Shown piece by piece: positions 15,677 through 26,777 of a stretch of 64,000 bases of DNA (positions are counted from its first letter, which is position 1; each line of letters starts with the position of its first letter). The position numbers were made by a program, and so were the translations under genes. A model generated the notes under the pieces. The model ran no database searches. It was not told the origin of the DNA and saw only the letters and a list, made by a program, of their open reading frames with translations. Source of the DNA: Kitasatospora xanthocidica (GTDB lineage Bacteria; Actinomycetota; Actinomycetes; Streptomycetales; Streptomycetaceae); assembly GCF_014656195.1 (NCBI RefSeq), contig NZ_BNBY01000004.1, positions 1 through 64,000 on the forward strand, written 5' to 3'.

Positions 15677-17896
15677 TCAGTCCGTGAACGTCCGCCCCTC
15701 GGCCGCGATCCGCTCCAGCAGCGCCGGCGGCGCGAACCGCTCGCCGTACGCGGCGGCGAGTTCGCGGGCCCGGGCCGCGAAGCCGGCCGGGCCGCCCTCG
15801 TAGCCGTTGATGTACTGGAAGACGCCGCCGGTCCAGGCCGGGAAGCCGATGCCGAGGATCGACCCGACGTTGGCGTCGGCGACCGAGGTCAGTACGCCCT
15901 CCTCCAGGCAGCGCACCGAGTCCAGCGCCTCGCTGAACAGCATCCGCTCCTTGAGGTCCTCGAACGGCACCCCGCCGTCACCCTGAGCGTCGCCCGGGGC
16001 GTCCGAAGCGTCCGAGACGTCCGAGCCGGCACCGCCGAAGTGCTCCAGCAGCCCCGGCCACAGCCGTCCGCGCTTGCCGTCCTCGCCGTACTCGTAGAAG
16101 CCCGCGCCGCCGCTGCGGCCGGGGCGGCCGAACTCGTCGACCATCCGGTCGACCACGGCGTCCGCCGGGTGCGGCGTCCAGGTGCCGCCGGCGGCCTCGA
16201 CCGAGCGCCGGTACTCGTCGCGGATCTTGCGCGGCAGGGTGAGGGTGAGCTCGTCCATCAGGGAGAGCACCTTGGCGGGGTAGCCGGCCTGGGCGGCGGC
16301 CTGCTCGATGCTGGACGGGTGGATGCCCTCGCCGACCATGGCGACGCCCTCGTTGAGGAACTGGCCGATCACCCGCGAGGTGAAGAAGCCCCGCGAGTCG
16401 TTGACCACGATCGGGGTCTTGTCGATCTGCCGGACCAGGTCGAAGGCGCGGGCCAGCGCCTCGTCCCCGGTCTGCGGGCCACGGATGATCTCCACCAGCC
16501 GCATCTTGTCGACCGGCGAGAAGAAGTGCAGGCCGATGAAGTCGCCGGTGCGCCGGACGCCTTCGGCGAGCAGGCCGATCGGGAGGGTGGAGGTGTTGGA
16601 GCAGAGCAGCGCGTCGGGCTCGACGACGCCCTCGATCTCCTGGAACACCTTGTGCTTGAGCTCGGTGTTCTCGAAGACCGCCTCGATGACGGCGTCGCAG
16701 CCGGCCAGGTCGGCGGCGTCGCCGGTGGGGGTGATCCGGTCGAGCAGTTCGTCGCGCTTGGCCTCGGTGGAGCGGCCGCGCGCGACGGCCTTGTCCAACA
16801 GGCCCTCGGAGTAGGCCTTTCCGCGTTCGGCGGCCTCGGTGCTCACGTCCTTGAGCACGACCTCGATGCCGGCCTTGGCGCAGGCGTAGGCGATGCCCGC
16901 GCCCATCATCCCGGCGCCGAGCACGGCGACCTTGCGGACCGTCCGCTTCTCGACGCCCTTGGGGCGCCCGGCGCCGGAGTTGACGGCCTGCATGTCGAAG
17001 AACAGCGCCTGGATCATGTTCTTGCTGGTCTGGCCGCAGGCGAGCTCGGTGAAGTAGCGGGCCTCGATCGCCATCGCGGTGTCGACGTCCACCTGGGCGC
17101 TCTCCACGGCGGCGGCCAGCACGTTGCGCGGGGCCGGGTAGGGCGCGCCGTTCAGCTGCTTGCGCAGGTTGGCCGGGAAGGCGGGCAGGTTGGCGGCGAA
17201 GGCCGGGGTCGACGGGGTGCCGCCGGGGATCTTGTACCCCTTGACGTCCCAGGGCTGGACGGCGGCCGGGTTGGCCTCGATCCAGGCGCGCGCCCGGGCG
17301 GTCAACTCCTCGGGGGTCTCGACCAGTTCGTGCACCAGCCCGTGTTCGTGCACCTGCGCCGGGCGGTACTGGCTGCCCTGCAGCAGGAACTTGAGCAGTG
17401 CGTCGGTGATGCCGAACAGCCGCACCGTACGGACCACTCCGCCGCCGCCCGGCAGCAGGCCGAGGGTGACCTCGGGCAGGCCGATCCGGCTCGCCGGGGT
17501 GTTCAGCGCGATCCGGTGGTGGCAGGCGAGGGCGATCTCCAGGCCGCCGCCGAGCGCGCTGCCGTTGACGGCGGCGACGACCGGCTTGCCGAGGGTCTCC
17601 AGCGTGCGCAGCGAGCGCTTGATCCGCATCGACTTCTCGAAGACGGCCTCGGCGTCCTCGGGGCGGGCGGCGGAGAGCATCCGCAGGTCTCCCCCGGCGA
17701 AGAAGGTCTTCTTGCCGGAGGTGATCACCACGCCGCGCAGCCCGTCCCCGAGCTCGGCCAACCGCCCGACGACGGTCTCGAAGTCGGCGGTGAAGGCCTC
17801 GTTCATGGTGTTGACGGACTGGGTGGGGTCGTCGAGGACGAGGGTGACCACACCGTCCTGGTCCTGCTCCCAGCGGATGGTGGTGGTGTCGCTCAT
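15677..17896 (-). CDS. fadB: Fatty-acid oxidation complex alpha subunit (enoyl-CoA hydratase/3-hydroxyacyl-CoA dehydrogenase)
   Basis: 739 residues from ATG 17896, preceded by GGAGAACCTC. N-terminal crotonase domain (VTLVLDDPTQSVNTMNEAF; FFAGGDLRML; VNGSALGGGLEIALACHH), then the dehydrogenase NAD-binding fold VAVLGAGMMGAGIAYACAKAG (about residue 338) and the conserved LHFFSPVDKMRLVEII plus two C-terminal 3HCDH helical domains. Catalyses hydration and oxidation steps of beta-oxidation. Last gene of a four-gene minus-strand operon with thiolase, acyl-CoA dehydrogenase and CoA-transferase. Confidence 0.95.
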   Translation of the reverse strand: MSDTTTIRWEQDQDGVVTLVLDDPTQSVNTMNEAFTADFETVVGRLAELGDGLRGVVITSGKKTFFAGGDLRMLSAARPEDAEAVFEKSMRIKRSLRTLETLGKPVVAAVNGSALGGGLEIALACHHRIALNTPASRIGLPEVTLGLLPGGGGVVRTVRLFGITDALLKFLLQGSQYRPAQVHEHGLVHELVETPEELTARARAWIEANPAAVQPWDVKGYKIPGGTPSTPAFAANLPAFPANLRKQLNGAPYPAPRNVLAAAVESAQVDVDTAMAIEARYFTELACGQTSKNMIQALFFDMQAVNSGAGRPKGVEKRTVRKVAVLGAGMMGAGIAYACAKAGIEVVLKDVSTEAAERGKAYSEGLLDKAVARGRSTEAKRDELLDRITPTGDAADLAGCDAVIEAVFENTELKHKVFQEIEGVVEPDALLCSNTSTLPIGLLAEGVRRTGDFIGLHFFSPVDKMRLVEIIRGPQTGDEALARAFDLVRQIDKTPIVVNDSRGFFTSRVIGQFLNEGVAMVGEGIHPSSIEQAAAQAGYPAKVLSLMDELTLTLPRKIRDEYRRSVEAAGGTWTPHPADAVVDRMVDEFGRPGRSGGAGFYEYGEDGKRGRLWPGLLEHFGGAGSDVSDASDAPGDAQGDGGVPFEDLKERMLFSEALDSVRCLEEGVLTSVADANVGSILGIGFPAWTGGVFQYINGYEGGPAGFAARARELAAAYGERFAPPALLERIAAEGRTFTD

Positions 17897-17972
17897 GAGG
17901 TTCTCCAGATCGGCAAAGGAGGTGCCACGCGCGGCCTGTCCCGGGACGGGCGGCGGCGGGCGACGGGTGGTC

Positions 17973-19187
17973 TCAGATGCGCTCGACGATGGTGGCGATG
18001 CCCATGCCACCGCCCACGCAGAGGGTGATCAGGCCGTAGCGCAGGTCGCGCCGCTCCAGCTCGTCGATCACGGTGCCGAGCAGCATCGCGCCGGTGGCGC
18101 CGAGCGGGTGGCCGAGCGCGATCGCGCCGCCGTTGACGTTCACCTGGTCGTGACGGAAGCCGAGTTCGCGGATGAAGCGGAGCGCGACCGCCGCGAAGGC
18201 CTCGTTGATCTCGACCAGGTCGATGTCGGCGGCGGTCAGCCCGGCCTTGGCGAGCGCCTTGCGGGTGGCCGGGGCGGGACCGGTGAGCATGATGGTCGGC
18301 TCGGAGCCGGAGACGGCGGCGGAGACGATCCGGGCGCGCGGGCGCAGCCCGTACCGCTCGCCGACCTCGCGGTTGCCGATGGCGACGAGGGCGGCGCCGT
18401 CCACGATGCCGGAGGAGTTGCCCGCGTGGTGGACGTGGTCGATGGCCTCCACCCAGTGGTACTTCTGCAGGGCGACGGCGTCGAAGCCGCCGGCCTCGCC
18501 GATGGCGGCGAAGGAGGGCTTGAGGCCGGCCAGGGTCTCGACGGTGGTGCCGGGGCGGATGAACTCGTCGCGCTCCAGCACGACCAGGCCGTTGCGGTCG
18601 CGCACCGGGACCACCGAGCGGTCGAACAGGCCGTCCGCCTGGGCCTTGGCGGCGCGCGCCTGGGACTCGGCGGCGAAGGCGTCCACGTCGGTGCGGGAGA
18701 GGCCTTCGATGGTGGCGATCAGGTCGGCGCCGATGCCCTGCGGCGCGAAGTTCGTCTCGTAGGCGGTCATCGGGTCGGCGAACCAGGCGCCGCCGTCCGA
18801 GGCCATCTTGACCCGGGACATCGACTCCACGCCGCCGGCCAGCACCAGGTCCTCCCAGCCCGAACGGACCTTGGCGGCGGCCAGGTTGACGGCTTCCAAG
18901 CCGGACGCGCAGAAGCGGTTCTCCTGGACGCCGGCGACGGTGTCGGGCAGGCCGGCCGCGATGGCCGCGATCCGGGCGATGTCGGAGCCCTGGTCGCCGA
19001 CCGGGCTGACCACGCCGAGCACGATGTCGTCGATCGCGGCCGGGTCCAGGTCGGGGAAGCGGCGGCGCAGTTCGTGGATCAGGCCGACGACCAGGTCGAT
19101 CGGCTTGGTGCCGTGCAGGGAGCCGGTGGCCTTGCCCCGGCCGCGCGGGGTGCGGATCGCGTCGTAGACGTACGCTTCGGTGGTCAC
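17973..19187 (-). CDS. fadA: Acetyl-CoA C-acyltransferase (thiolase)
   Basis: 404 residues from a GTG at 19187. Nucleophilic Cys93 in [13 protein letters not shown], the GHPLGATGA histidine motif and the C-terminal CVGGGMG cysteine are present, as in degradative thiolases. Follows the acyl-CoA dehydrogenase after a 127-bp gap filled by a 19-bp tandem repeat, and precedes fadB by 76 bp. Performs the thiolytic cleavage of 3-ketoacyl-CoA. Confidence 0.95.
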   Translation of the reverse strand: MTTEAYVYDAIRTPRGRGKATGSLHGTKPIDLVVGLIHELRRRFPDLDPAAIDDIVLGVVSPVGDQGSDIARIAAIAAGLPDTVAGVQENRFCASGLEAVNLAAAKVRSGWEDLVLAGGVESMSRVKMASDGGAWFADPMTAYETNFAPQGIGADLIATIEGLSRTDVDAFAAESQARAAKAQADGLFDRSVVPVRDRNGLVVLERDEFIRPGTTVETLAGLKPSFAAIGEAGGFDAVALQKYHWVEAIDHVHHAGNSSGIVDGAALVAIGNREVGERYGLRPRARIVSAAVSGSEPTIMLTGPAPATRKALAKAGLTAADIDLVEINEAFAAVALRFIRELGFRHDQVNVNGGAIALGHPLGATGAMLLGTVIDELERRDLRYGLITLCVGGGMGIATIVERI

Positions 19188-19214
19188 GATGGGAATGCCT
19201 TTCGGGGCAGGGGG

Positions 19215-19309
19215 GTTCCTGGGGATTCCGGGGGTTCCTGAGGGCTCCGGGAGTTCCTGAGGGCTCCGGGAGTTCCTGAGGGCTCCGGGGGTTCCTGAGG
19301 GTTCCGGAC
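19215..19309 (-). repeat. Five copies of a 19-bp tandem repeat inside the fad operon
   Basis: Units beginning GTTCCTG (plus strand) start at 19215, 19234, 19253, 19272 and 19291, exactly 19 bp apart; the middle copies share GTTCCTGAGGGCTCCGG. They fill the space between the acyl-CoA dehydrogenase stop (19317-19315) and the thiolase start (19187). No stem-loop potential beyond short CCGG pairs. Confidence 0.95.
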
Positions 19310-19314
19310 GGGGC

Positions 19315-20457
<1,143 letters not shown>

Positions 20458-20459
20458 CG

Positions 20460-21704
20460 CTACTCTCCTTGCTCTGCTGCGGAGTTGACTGCGGGGGTGG
20501 CTACCGGAGAACTGCCCTCCGGCGGGCCGCCGCCCACCCCGGCGTCGAGGCCCGCCCCGGCGTCGAGGCCCAGCCCGGCACCGAGGCCGGGCACGCCCCA
20601 GTCCCTGGCCACCTCGGCGGTGTCCGCCCCCGGCCGGGCCGGCGGGCGGCGCAGCGCGCCGGGGGTGGCCGAGAAGCGGGGGGCGGGGGCGGGCTGGGTG
20701 ACGCCGCCCGCCTCGACGTACGTCCCGCGCGCCGACAGGTGGTCGTCCACGACGGCCTGACGCATCGTCAGGACCGGTTCCACGCAGGCGTCGGAGCCCG
20801 CGAAGACGGCCTCCCACTCGGCCCTGGTCCGGGTGGCGAAGCGGGTGGCGATCCGGGCGCGGAGTTCGGGCCAGCGGGCGAGGTCGTACTGCCCGGGGGC
20901 GTCCGGGCCGAGGTCCAGCAGCCGGGCGAACTCGGCGTAGAAGCGCGGCTCCAGCGCGCCGACGGCCAGGTGCCCGCCGTCGGCGGCCCGGTAGACCGCG
21001 TAGAACGGCGCACCGCCGTCCAGCAGGTTGACGCCCCGGCGGTCCTGCCAGTGGCCGGCCGCGAGCAGGCCCCACAGCATGCTGCCGAGGTGCGCCGCGC
21101 CGTCCACGATGGCGGCGTCCACGACCTGGCCCGCGCCGGTGGACCGGGCGTGGTGCAGCCCGGCGAGCAGGCCGACGACCAGGTAGAGCGAGCCGCCCGC
21201 GTAGTCGCCCAGCAGGTTGGCCGGGATCCCGGGCGCCTCGTCGGCACCGCCGGGCGCCGCCACCATCCCGAGCACCCCGGCGACCGCCGCGTACCCGAGG
21301 TCGTGCCCGGCGGTCGCGGACCGCGGGCCCTGCTGCCCCCAGCCGGTCATCCGCCCGTACACCAGGGCCGGATTGCGCGCCAGGCAGTCCTGCGGGCCGA
21401 CTCCGAGCCGCTCCGCGACGCCGGGCCGGTAGCCCTCGATCAGCAGGTCGGCCCGCTCGACCAGGTCGAGCACCAGTCCGGGCCCCTCAGGGGACTTCAG
21501 GTCGACCAGCACCGAGCGCTTGTTGCGGTTGCTGAGGTCGTACGCCGGGTCCGTCCCGAGCGGCGACGGGTCCGGCCGGTCCACCCGCACCACGTCCGCG
21601 CCGAGGTCCCCCAGCAGCATCGCCGCGAACGGCCCCGGCCCGATCCCGGCGAGCTCCACCACCCGCACGCCCGCCAGCGGCCCACCGGCCGACGGCGAGG
21701 GCAT
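20460..21704 (-). CDS. CaiB/BaiF CoA-transferase family protein, alpha-methylacyl-CoA racemase type
   Basis: 414 residues from ATG 21704 (MPSPSAGGPLAGVRVVELAG); earlier starts lack the family homology. Conserved blocks: ELAGIGPGPFAAMLLGDLGADVVRVDRP, NRNKRSVLVDLKSPEG, DLLIEGYRPGVAERLGVGP, YGRMTGWGQQGP, AGHDLGYAAVAGVL and DGAAHL. GIGPGPFAAMLL is closest to the AMACR branch, which epimerises 2-methylacyl-CoA so that it can enter beta-oxidation. The C-terminal tail is a low-complexity GLGAGLGLDAGAGLDAG run coded by an 18-bp repeat near 20532-20590. First gene of the operon; with the downstream enzymes it suggests use of branched-chain acids. Confidence 0.92.
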   Translation of the reverse strand: MPSPSAGGPLAGVRVVELAGIGPGPFAAMLLGDLGADVVRVDRPDPSPLGTDPAYDLSNRNKRSVLVDLKSPEGPGLVLDLVERADLLIEGYRPGVAERLGVGPQDCLARNPALVYGRMTGWGQQGPRSATAGHDLGYAAVAGVLGMVAAPGGADEAPGIPANLLGDYAGGSLYLVVGLLAGLHHARSTGAGQVVDAAIVDGAAHLGSMLWGLLAAGHWQDRRGVNLLDGGAPFYAVYRAADGGHLAVGALEPRFYAEFARLLDLGPDAPGQYDLARWPELRARIATRFATRTRAEWEAVFAGSDACVEPVLTMRQAVVDDHLSARGTYVEAGGVTQPAPAPRFSATPGALRRPPARPGADTAEVARDWGVPGLGAGLGLDAGAGLDAGVGGGPPEGSSPVATPAVNSAAEQGE

Positions 21705-22059
21705 CTGCGACGGTGCCGGGCCGCGACCGCCCGGTGGACTGCTTGTGTCACGCACTGGCCGCAGACCCTTCGGGGTTTGACAGTAAAGCTGTAACACTCG
21801 GGATGATAGGCAAGCGACCCGCCGGTAACAAGACCTCCGCGCCGGTCCACCCACCCCCTTCCACCCCGCCGAACGCCGCACACTCCCCGCGCGACCGGAA
21901 CCACCCCTGGCGTCACCGCCGGGGTGCGGGTGAGCAGGGCGGGGGTCGATCCCGCAGGGGCGTGCGGGGCCGGGGGAAATGGCCGGGCGAGTGTCGGCGT
22001 AATGGTCTATTCTCCGACCTGACCATTACGACGGATGACACCGATGACGGGGGACCACC
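21705..22059. other. Divergent intergenic region with the fad operon promoter
   Basis: 355 bp between the CoA-transferase and GNAT starts, no gene seen. Minus-strand side: near 21777-21798 an imperfect palindrome ACAG-TAAAG-CTGT (TTGACAGTAAAGCTGTAACA) stands 80 bp before the operon start and shares AGCTGTAACA with the region before the MerR gene. Plus-strand side: a long inverted repeat at 21998-22030 listed separately. Confidence 0.5.
21998..22030 (+). promoter_or_regulatory. Perfect 10-bp inverted repeat upstream of the GNAT gene
   Basis: CGTAATGGTC (21998-22007) and GACCATTACG (22021-22030) are exact inverse complements 13 bp apart, 30 bp before the ATG. It is AT-richer than its surroundings, which suits an operator with two half-sites in successive major grooves, or a 5'-UTR hairpin. 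Confidence 0.65.
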
Positions 22060-22593
22060 ATGACCACTGCCCAGCACACCGCCCGCACGGTCGTCGCCGT
22101 CTCCGAGCGCCTGGTGCTCACGCGGCCGCAGGAGGGGGACGTGGAGGCCATGTTCGCGGTGCACGGGGATCCGGAGACCAACCGGTACAACCCGCACGGC
22201 CCGCAGCGGGACAGGGCACAGGCGCAGGAGGCGCTGGACGGGTTCGTGGCCGACTGGGTGCGGGACGGCGTGGGGTACTGCGCCGTGTCGACGCGGGCGG
22301 AGCCGGAGGTGGTCATCGGGTACGCCGGGCTCTACCTGCACACGCTGGACGGCGAGCGGGTGTTCAACCTCTACTACCGGTTCCGGCCCTCCGCCTGGGG
22401 CCTGGGCTACGCGGCGGAGGCGGCGCGGGCGGCGATGGCGGAGGCGCGGCCGCGGTTCCCCGGAATCCCGGTGGTCGCCCTGATCCGGGCCGACAACCTG
22501 CCCTCCCGACGGCTCGCCGAGCGGCTCGGGCTGGTGGCGGACCCGGACGGGCGGGTCGACCAGGAGGACCGGCTGATCCACCGCATGGCCTGA
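22060..22593 (+). CDS. GNAT-family N-acetyltransferase (RimJ/RimL-like)
   Basis: 177 residues; ATG 22060 after GGGGGACC. Shows SERLVLTRPQEGDVEAMFAVHGDPETNRYNP at the start, a central YYRFRPSAWGLGYAAEAARAAM which holds the acetyl-CoA-binding segment (Q/RxxGxG/A equivalent WGLGYA), and ADNLPSRRLAERLGL (the NxxSxxxxxxxGF equivalent). Acts on unknown amines or protein N-termini. Single gene with its own palindromic control site; followed by a hairpin at 22600-22625. Confidence 0.92.
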   Translation: MTTAQHTARTVVAVSERLVLTRPQEGDVEAMFAVHGDPETNRYNPHGPQRDRAQAQEALDGFVADWVRDGVGYCAVSTRAEPEVVIGYAGLYLHTLDGERVFNLYYRFRPSAWGLGYAAEAARAAMAEARPRFPGIPVVALIRADNLPSRRLAERLGLVADPDGRVDQEDRLIHRMA

Positions 22594-22599
22594 GCCGAA

Positions 22600-22625
22600 G
22601 ATCCCCCGCCGGGGGGAGGGGGATC
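22600..22625 (+). terminator. Hairpin after the GNAT gene
   Basis: GATCCCCC (22600-22607) pairs with GGGGGATC (22618-22625), eight bp perfect, starting seven bp after the stop codon. Confidence 0.65.
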
Positions 22626-22674
22626 GGGCCCCGGGCGGAGGACCGGGGCCGGGGCCCGGCGCGACCGTAGCGGC

Positions 22675-23655
22675 ATGAGGATCAACGAAGGTGTCGTACG
22701 GGCCGGGGCTGCGTGGACGGCGGTGGCCGCGACGGGACCGTACCTGACGCTCAAACTGCTCTGGCTGACCGGCCATCCGGTGGGGTCGGACAGCCCCGGC
22801 GAGATGGACGGCCTGTGGCTGGTGAACCTGCTCACCTTCGGGATGGACGCGATCGCCGTCGCCCTGGCGCTGGCCTTCGTACGGCCGTGGGGGCGACGGG
22901 TGCCGGCCGGGCTGGTGGCGTTCCCGATGTGGGTGGCGACCGGACTGCTCGGCACGATCCTGGTGGCGCTGCCGCTGTCCCTGCTGAGCTCCCTGCTGCT
23001 GGGGCCGGAGCAGGGCAAGGCGCCGGACGACAAGGGGCTCAGCGACTGGGTCTTCCTGGTCGTGTACGGCGGCTTCACGGTGCAGGGCCTCGCGCTGCTG
23101 ACCGCCTTCGCCCTGTACGCCCGGCGGCGCTGGGCCGGGCTGCGCACCGACCGGATCGGCGACCTGCCGGCCACCGCCACGCTGACCGTGCAGCGCGCCC
23201 TGGCCTGCGTGGCCGCGCTGCTCGCCGCCGGGGTCGCGGCGGCCCGGGTCTACTGGGCGGCGGGCGGCACCGCCGGGGTACCGGTCGCGATGGCCCAGGA
23301 GCACAACCGGGGCATGGCGGTGATGGACGGGGTGACCGCGGCGATGGCGGTGGCCGCGGCGGCGGCGCTGCTGGTGCTGGTGTTCCGGGTCCGGCCGCGG
23401 CGGCGGCTGCTCGTCCCGCTGCTGGTGGCCTGGACGGCGGCCGGCTCGCTGTTCGGCTGGGGCAGCTGGCAGTTGGTGGCCTTCGGGGCGAGCACCACCC
23501 GGGTGACCGACCTGGGGCGGGCGGTGCCCGGGCTGATGCCACTGGTGCAGGCCGGCCAGGTGGTCGCCGGGGTGCTGGTGCTGGCCGTCGGGGCGATCGC
23601 GCTCACCGAACGGGGAACCCGCGACAACGCCGCTGACGTAGAGTCACCCAGGTGA
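22675..23655 (+). CDS. Polytopic membrane protein in a kinase operon
   Basis: 326 residues, about eight hydrophobic segments (for example [73 protein letters not shown]). No recognised domain. Its stop codon overlaps the GTG start of the histidine kinase gene by four bases (GTGA), so the two products are made together; a signal-sensing or regulatory partner of the kinase is the natural guess (inference). Confidence 0.8.
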   Translation: MRINEGVVRAGAAWTAVAATGPYLTLKLLWLTGHPVGSDSPGEMDGLWLVNLLTFGMDAIAVALALAFVRPWGRRVPAGLVAFPMWVATGLLGTILVALPLSLLSSLLLGPEQGKAPDDKGLSDWVFLVVYGGFTVQGLALLTAFALYARRRWAGLRTDRIGDLPATATLTVQRALACVAALLAAGVAAARVYWAAGGTAGVPVAMAQEHNRGMAVMDGVTAAMAVAAAAALLVLVFRVRPRRRLLVPLLVAWTAAGSLFGWGSWQLVAFGASTTRVTDLGRAVPGLMPLVQAGQVVAGVLVLAVGAIALTERGTRDNAADVESPR

Positions 23656-24968
23656 TCACGGGGGCGGGCACGCGGTGGCGACGTGCGGCGGGGGCGCGGT
23701 GGCGGCGTGCGGAGGGCGCGTGGTGGCGGCGTGCGGCCGGGGCGATGGTCGGACGGCGGGCCCGGCTGCGCTGGGTGCACCTGGTGCTGGGCGGCGCGCT
23801 GCTGATGCCGTACTGGCTGCTGTCGGTGGTGCTGCTCGGGGCGCTCAACCCGGCGCAGGGGCAGCCCCGGCAACTGCTGATGCAACTCCTCGCGCTGTTC
23901 ACCTCCCTGCCGATGGCCGCGGCCACCGCGCTGGTGCCGACGGTCCGGGGGCTGGAGGGCGCCGCCGCGCGGGCGCTCTGCACGGCCGCGCGGCCGGAGG
24001 AGCTGGCCACCGGCCCGGCCCGCGCCTGGCCCGCCCGGTGGCGCACGGCGCTCTGGTTCGTGCTGCACGTGTTCTTCGGCGGAGTGGTCGCCGGGATGTC
24101 CCTGGCCGGGACGCCGTTCGCGGTGGTGCTGATCCTCAACCTCGACGGGGTCCGGGACTTCGTCGCGTTCTGGGAGGACCGCTTCCCCGGCTGGATGGTC
24201 ACCGGCCCCGCCCTCGGCGTCGGCGTCCTGCTGCTGATCGCCCTCACCAACGCCGGCTGCGGGGCGCTGCTCGCCCGCCTGGCGCCCGCCCTGCTCGGCC
24301 CCACCCCGGAGGAACGGCTGGTCGCCGCCGAGCGCCGGGCCACCGTACTCGCCCAGCGCAACCGGCTCGCCCGGGAGCTGCACGACTCGGTCGGACACGC
24401 GCTCAGCGCGGTCGGCATCCAGGCCTCGGCCGCAGCACGGGTCCTGCGCAGCAACCCCGACTTCGCCGCCGAGGCGCTGCACGCGATCGAGGAGACCGCG
24501 CGGGCGGCCGTCGCCGAACTGGACACCGTGCTCGGCCTGCTGCGCGAGGAGGACCCGGAGGCCACCGGGCCGGCCGGCCCCACCCTCGCCGGGCTGGACG
24601 ACCTGCTGCGCCAACTGGCCCGCACCGGGGTGACGGTGGAAGCCGAACTCGCCCCCGGCCTGGCCGGCCTGCCCGCCCCGGTCTCCCGCGAGGCGTACCG
24701 GATCGTGCAGGAGGGCCTGACCAACGTGCTGCGGCACGCCGGCCCCGCCCCCGCCGGACTCCGGGTCGGGCTGGCCGGGGACCGGCTGGAGATCGAACTG
24801 ACCAACCCGCTGGGCGCCACCCGCCCGAGCCGCCCCGGCGGCGGACGGGGACTGCGCGGGATCGGGGAACGCGCGACGGCCCTGCGCGGCGGCAGCACCG
24901 CGGGGCCGAGCGCGGACGGAACGACGTGGCGGCTGGCCGTCTGGCTGCCGGTGGGAGGAACCGCATGA
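23652..24968 (+). CDS. Sensor histidine kinase (HisKA_3 type)
   Basis: 438 residues. After an Arg/Trp-rich N-terminus made of a threefold RWRRAxGA repeat there are four TM segments ([24 protein letters not shown] onwards to about 200), then [18 protein letters not shown] with His244, and an HATPase_c domain ([31 protein letters not shown]). The end overlaps the response-regulator ATG by ATGA. Translation could also begin at the Met near residue 32, which would remove the repeat. Confidence 0.93.
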   Translation: MITGAGTRWRRAAGARWRRAEGAWWRRAAGAMVGRRARLRWVHLVLGGALLMPYWLLSVVLLGALNPAQGQPRQLLMQLLALFTSLPMAAATALVPTVRGLEGAAARALCTAARPEELATGPARAWPARWRTALWFVLHVFFGGVVAGMSLAGTPFAVVLILNLDGVRDFVAFWEDRFPGWMVTGPALGVGVLLLIALTNAGCGALLARLAPALLGPTPEERLVAAERRATVLAQRNRLARELHDSVGHALSAVGIQASAAARVLRSNPDFAAEALHAIEETARAAVAELDTVLGLLREEDPEATGPAGPTLAGLDDLLRQLARTGVTVEAELAPGLAGLPAPVSREAYRIVQEGLTNVLRHAGPAPAGLRVGLAGDRLEIELTNPLGATRPSRPGGGRGLRGIGERATALRGGSTAGPSADGTTWRLAVWLPVGGTA

Positions 24969-25747
24969 GGAACGACGGGGGCACGGTGAACGGTGTGAAC
25001 GCTGTGGACGGTGCCGGTGGCCCGAGCAGCCAGGGCGACCAGGGCGCTCCGGGCGACGTGGGCGACGTGGGCGACGGACGCGGTGCGGGCATCCGTGTGG
25101 TGATCGCGGACGACGAACGGCTGGTCCGGATGGGCCTGCGGGTGGTGATCGACGCCGAGCCGGACCTCACCGTGGTCGGCGAGGCCGCCGACGGCGCCGA
25201 GGTCGTCCCGCTGGTGCGCGAACTGCGGCCGGACGTGGTGCTGATGGACGTCCGGATGCCCGGCATCAACGGGATCCGGGCCACCGAGCAACTGGTCGGC
25301 GGGATGGCCGAACCGCCCAGGATCCTGGTGGTCACCACCTTCGAGCACGACGACCACGTGTACGACGCGCTGCGCGCGGGCGCCGCCGGGTTCCTCCTGA
25401 AGCGGGCACGGGCGGAGGAGATGGTGCAGGCCGTACGGCTGGTCGCGCGCGGGGACTCGCTGCTCTTCCCGACGGCCGTCCGCGAACTGGCGCTGCGCCA
25501 CGGCGCGGACCGCCGCCGGGAGGCCGCGGTCGAGCGGGGACCGATCGGACGGCTGACCGACCGGGAGGGGCAGGTGCTGCGGCTGATGGCCACCGGGCTC
25601 AACAACGGCGAGATCGCGGCCCGGCTGGTGGTGAGTCAGGAGACGGTGAAGACGCACGTCGGCAGCGTGCTGGCCAAACTCGGCGCCCGGGACCGCACCC
25701 AAGCGGTCATCGCGGCCTACGAGTCGGGGTTCGTGCTGCCGGGCTGA
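24965..25747 (+). CDS. LuxR/NarL-family response regulator
   Basis: 260 residues from ATG 24965. A 40-residue Gly/Asp/Val-rich lead ([11 protein letters not shown]) precedes the receiver domain ([18 protein letters not shown]; phosphoacceptor Asp95 in [18 protein letters not shown]) and the GerE HTH ([43 protein letters not shown]). The lysine block FLLK is intact. A later in-frame start within the lead would give a standard-length regulator, so the 5' end is uncertain. Confidence 0.95.
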   Translation: MRNDGGTVNGVNAVDGAGGPSSQGDQGAPGDVGDVGDGRGAGIRVVIADDERLVRMGLRVVIDAEPDLTVVGEAADGAEVVPLVRELRPDVVLMDVRMPGINGIRATEQLVGGMAEPPRILVVTTFEHDDHVYDALRAGAAGFLLKRARAEEMVQAVRLVARGDSLLFPTAVRELALRHGADRRREAAVERGPIGRLTDREGQVLRLMATGLNNGEIAARLVVSQETVKTHVGSVLAKLGARDRTQAVIAAYESGFVLPG

Positions 25748-25894
25748 GCCCGGCCGGAGGACGGTCACCGTACCTGGGTGTCGCACACCGGTTTCGCACA
25801 CGGATTCCACCCCGCCGACACCGCGAGGTAAAGTGCGATTTTCCCCTCAACCGTCCGATACCTCCCGTATCGCCTGGAACGAACTGGTGGCCGC

Positions 25895-26545
25895 ATGACA
25901 GTCCGGACCCGTCCCGCGCTCTGGTGGCGCATCGGCATCGTGCTCTCGGCGGGCCTCGGCCTGACCCTCGGGACAGCACCGCTGGTCTACTTCACCGTGC
26001 AGAGCAACGTGATCGTGCTCGGCTACTTCATCGGAGCGGTGTACTGGATGGTCCAGCGGGGCAGCGTGGACGCGCCCGCGCCCCGGCTGCGCGGCGCCGC
26101 CACCCTGTACATCCTGATCACCGGGCTGGTCTCGCACGTCCTGCTGCAGCACGGCGCCAACCCGCTGCCCGGGCTGGTCAGCGGGCCGGACAAGCTGGCC
26201 AACTGGTCCTCGTTCTTCCTGCACTACGTGACGCCGGTGATGGTGATCGTCGACTGGCTGGTGCTCAAGCCGCGCAACGCGGCGGCCTGGAAGGACATCC
26301 CGCTCTGGCTGGCCTTCCCGCTCGGCTACGCGGCGATCGTGCTCGCCCGCAACGCGCTCTTCGACGACTACCCGCTGCCCTACCCGTACTTCTTCTTCGA
26401 CCCGACCACCAAGGGCTACGGCTACGTCTGGGGCCAGATCGCCCAGCTGACCGTCGAGTTCGTCCTGCTCGCCGCCCTCGTCATCGGACTGGACCGGCTC
26501 GGGACCCGGGTCGCGGACAAACTGCGGCCCGCTCCACAGGCCTGA
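25895..26545 (+). CDS. Pr6Pr family membrane protein
   Basis: 216 residues with six TM segments: WWRIGIVLSAGLGLTLG, YFTVQSNVIVLGYFIGAVYW, LRGAATLYILITGLVSHVLL, WSSFFLHYVTPVMVIVDWLV, IPLWLAFPLGYAAIVLA and AQLTVEFVLLAALVIGLD. FTVQSN, LHYVTPVMVIVDWL and YPYFFFDP are hallmarks of the Pr6Pr group related to FAR-17a/AIG1 proteins. Function in bacteria unknown; eukaryotic relatives include lipid (FAHFA) hydrolases with a conserved Thr and His, and T53?/H in the segments noted could correspond (inference only). Confidence 0.9.
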   Translation: MTVRTRPALWWRIGIVLSAGLGLTLGTAPLVYFTVQSNVIVLGYFIGAVYWMVQRGSVDAPAPRLRGAATLYILITGLVSHVLLQHGANPLPGLVSGPDKLANWSSFFLHYVTPVMVIVDWLVLKPRNAAAWKDIPLWLAFPLGYAAIVLARNALFDDYPLPYPYFFFDPTTKGYGYVWGQIAQLTVEFVLLAALVIGLDRLGTRVADKLRPAPQA

Positions 26546-26777
26546 CGACCCGCGTGCCTGCCGACTCCGCTGGAGCCGACGGTTTTCCACCCGCCGTCAA
26601 AACGGTTTGCTGTCGATACCCCCTGGGACCGTTCCGCCGGGGCCCCGGGTAGGCCCGGAGGAGGAACCGGGTGCGGCGCGGCGGATGACGCCCCGGCGGC
26701 GAGGCCGGCCGTAGCGTCGGTGACAGCGGCGGCGGAGGGGTTCCGCGGGGGAGGCCGGGATTCGGCGGAGGCCGGAG

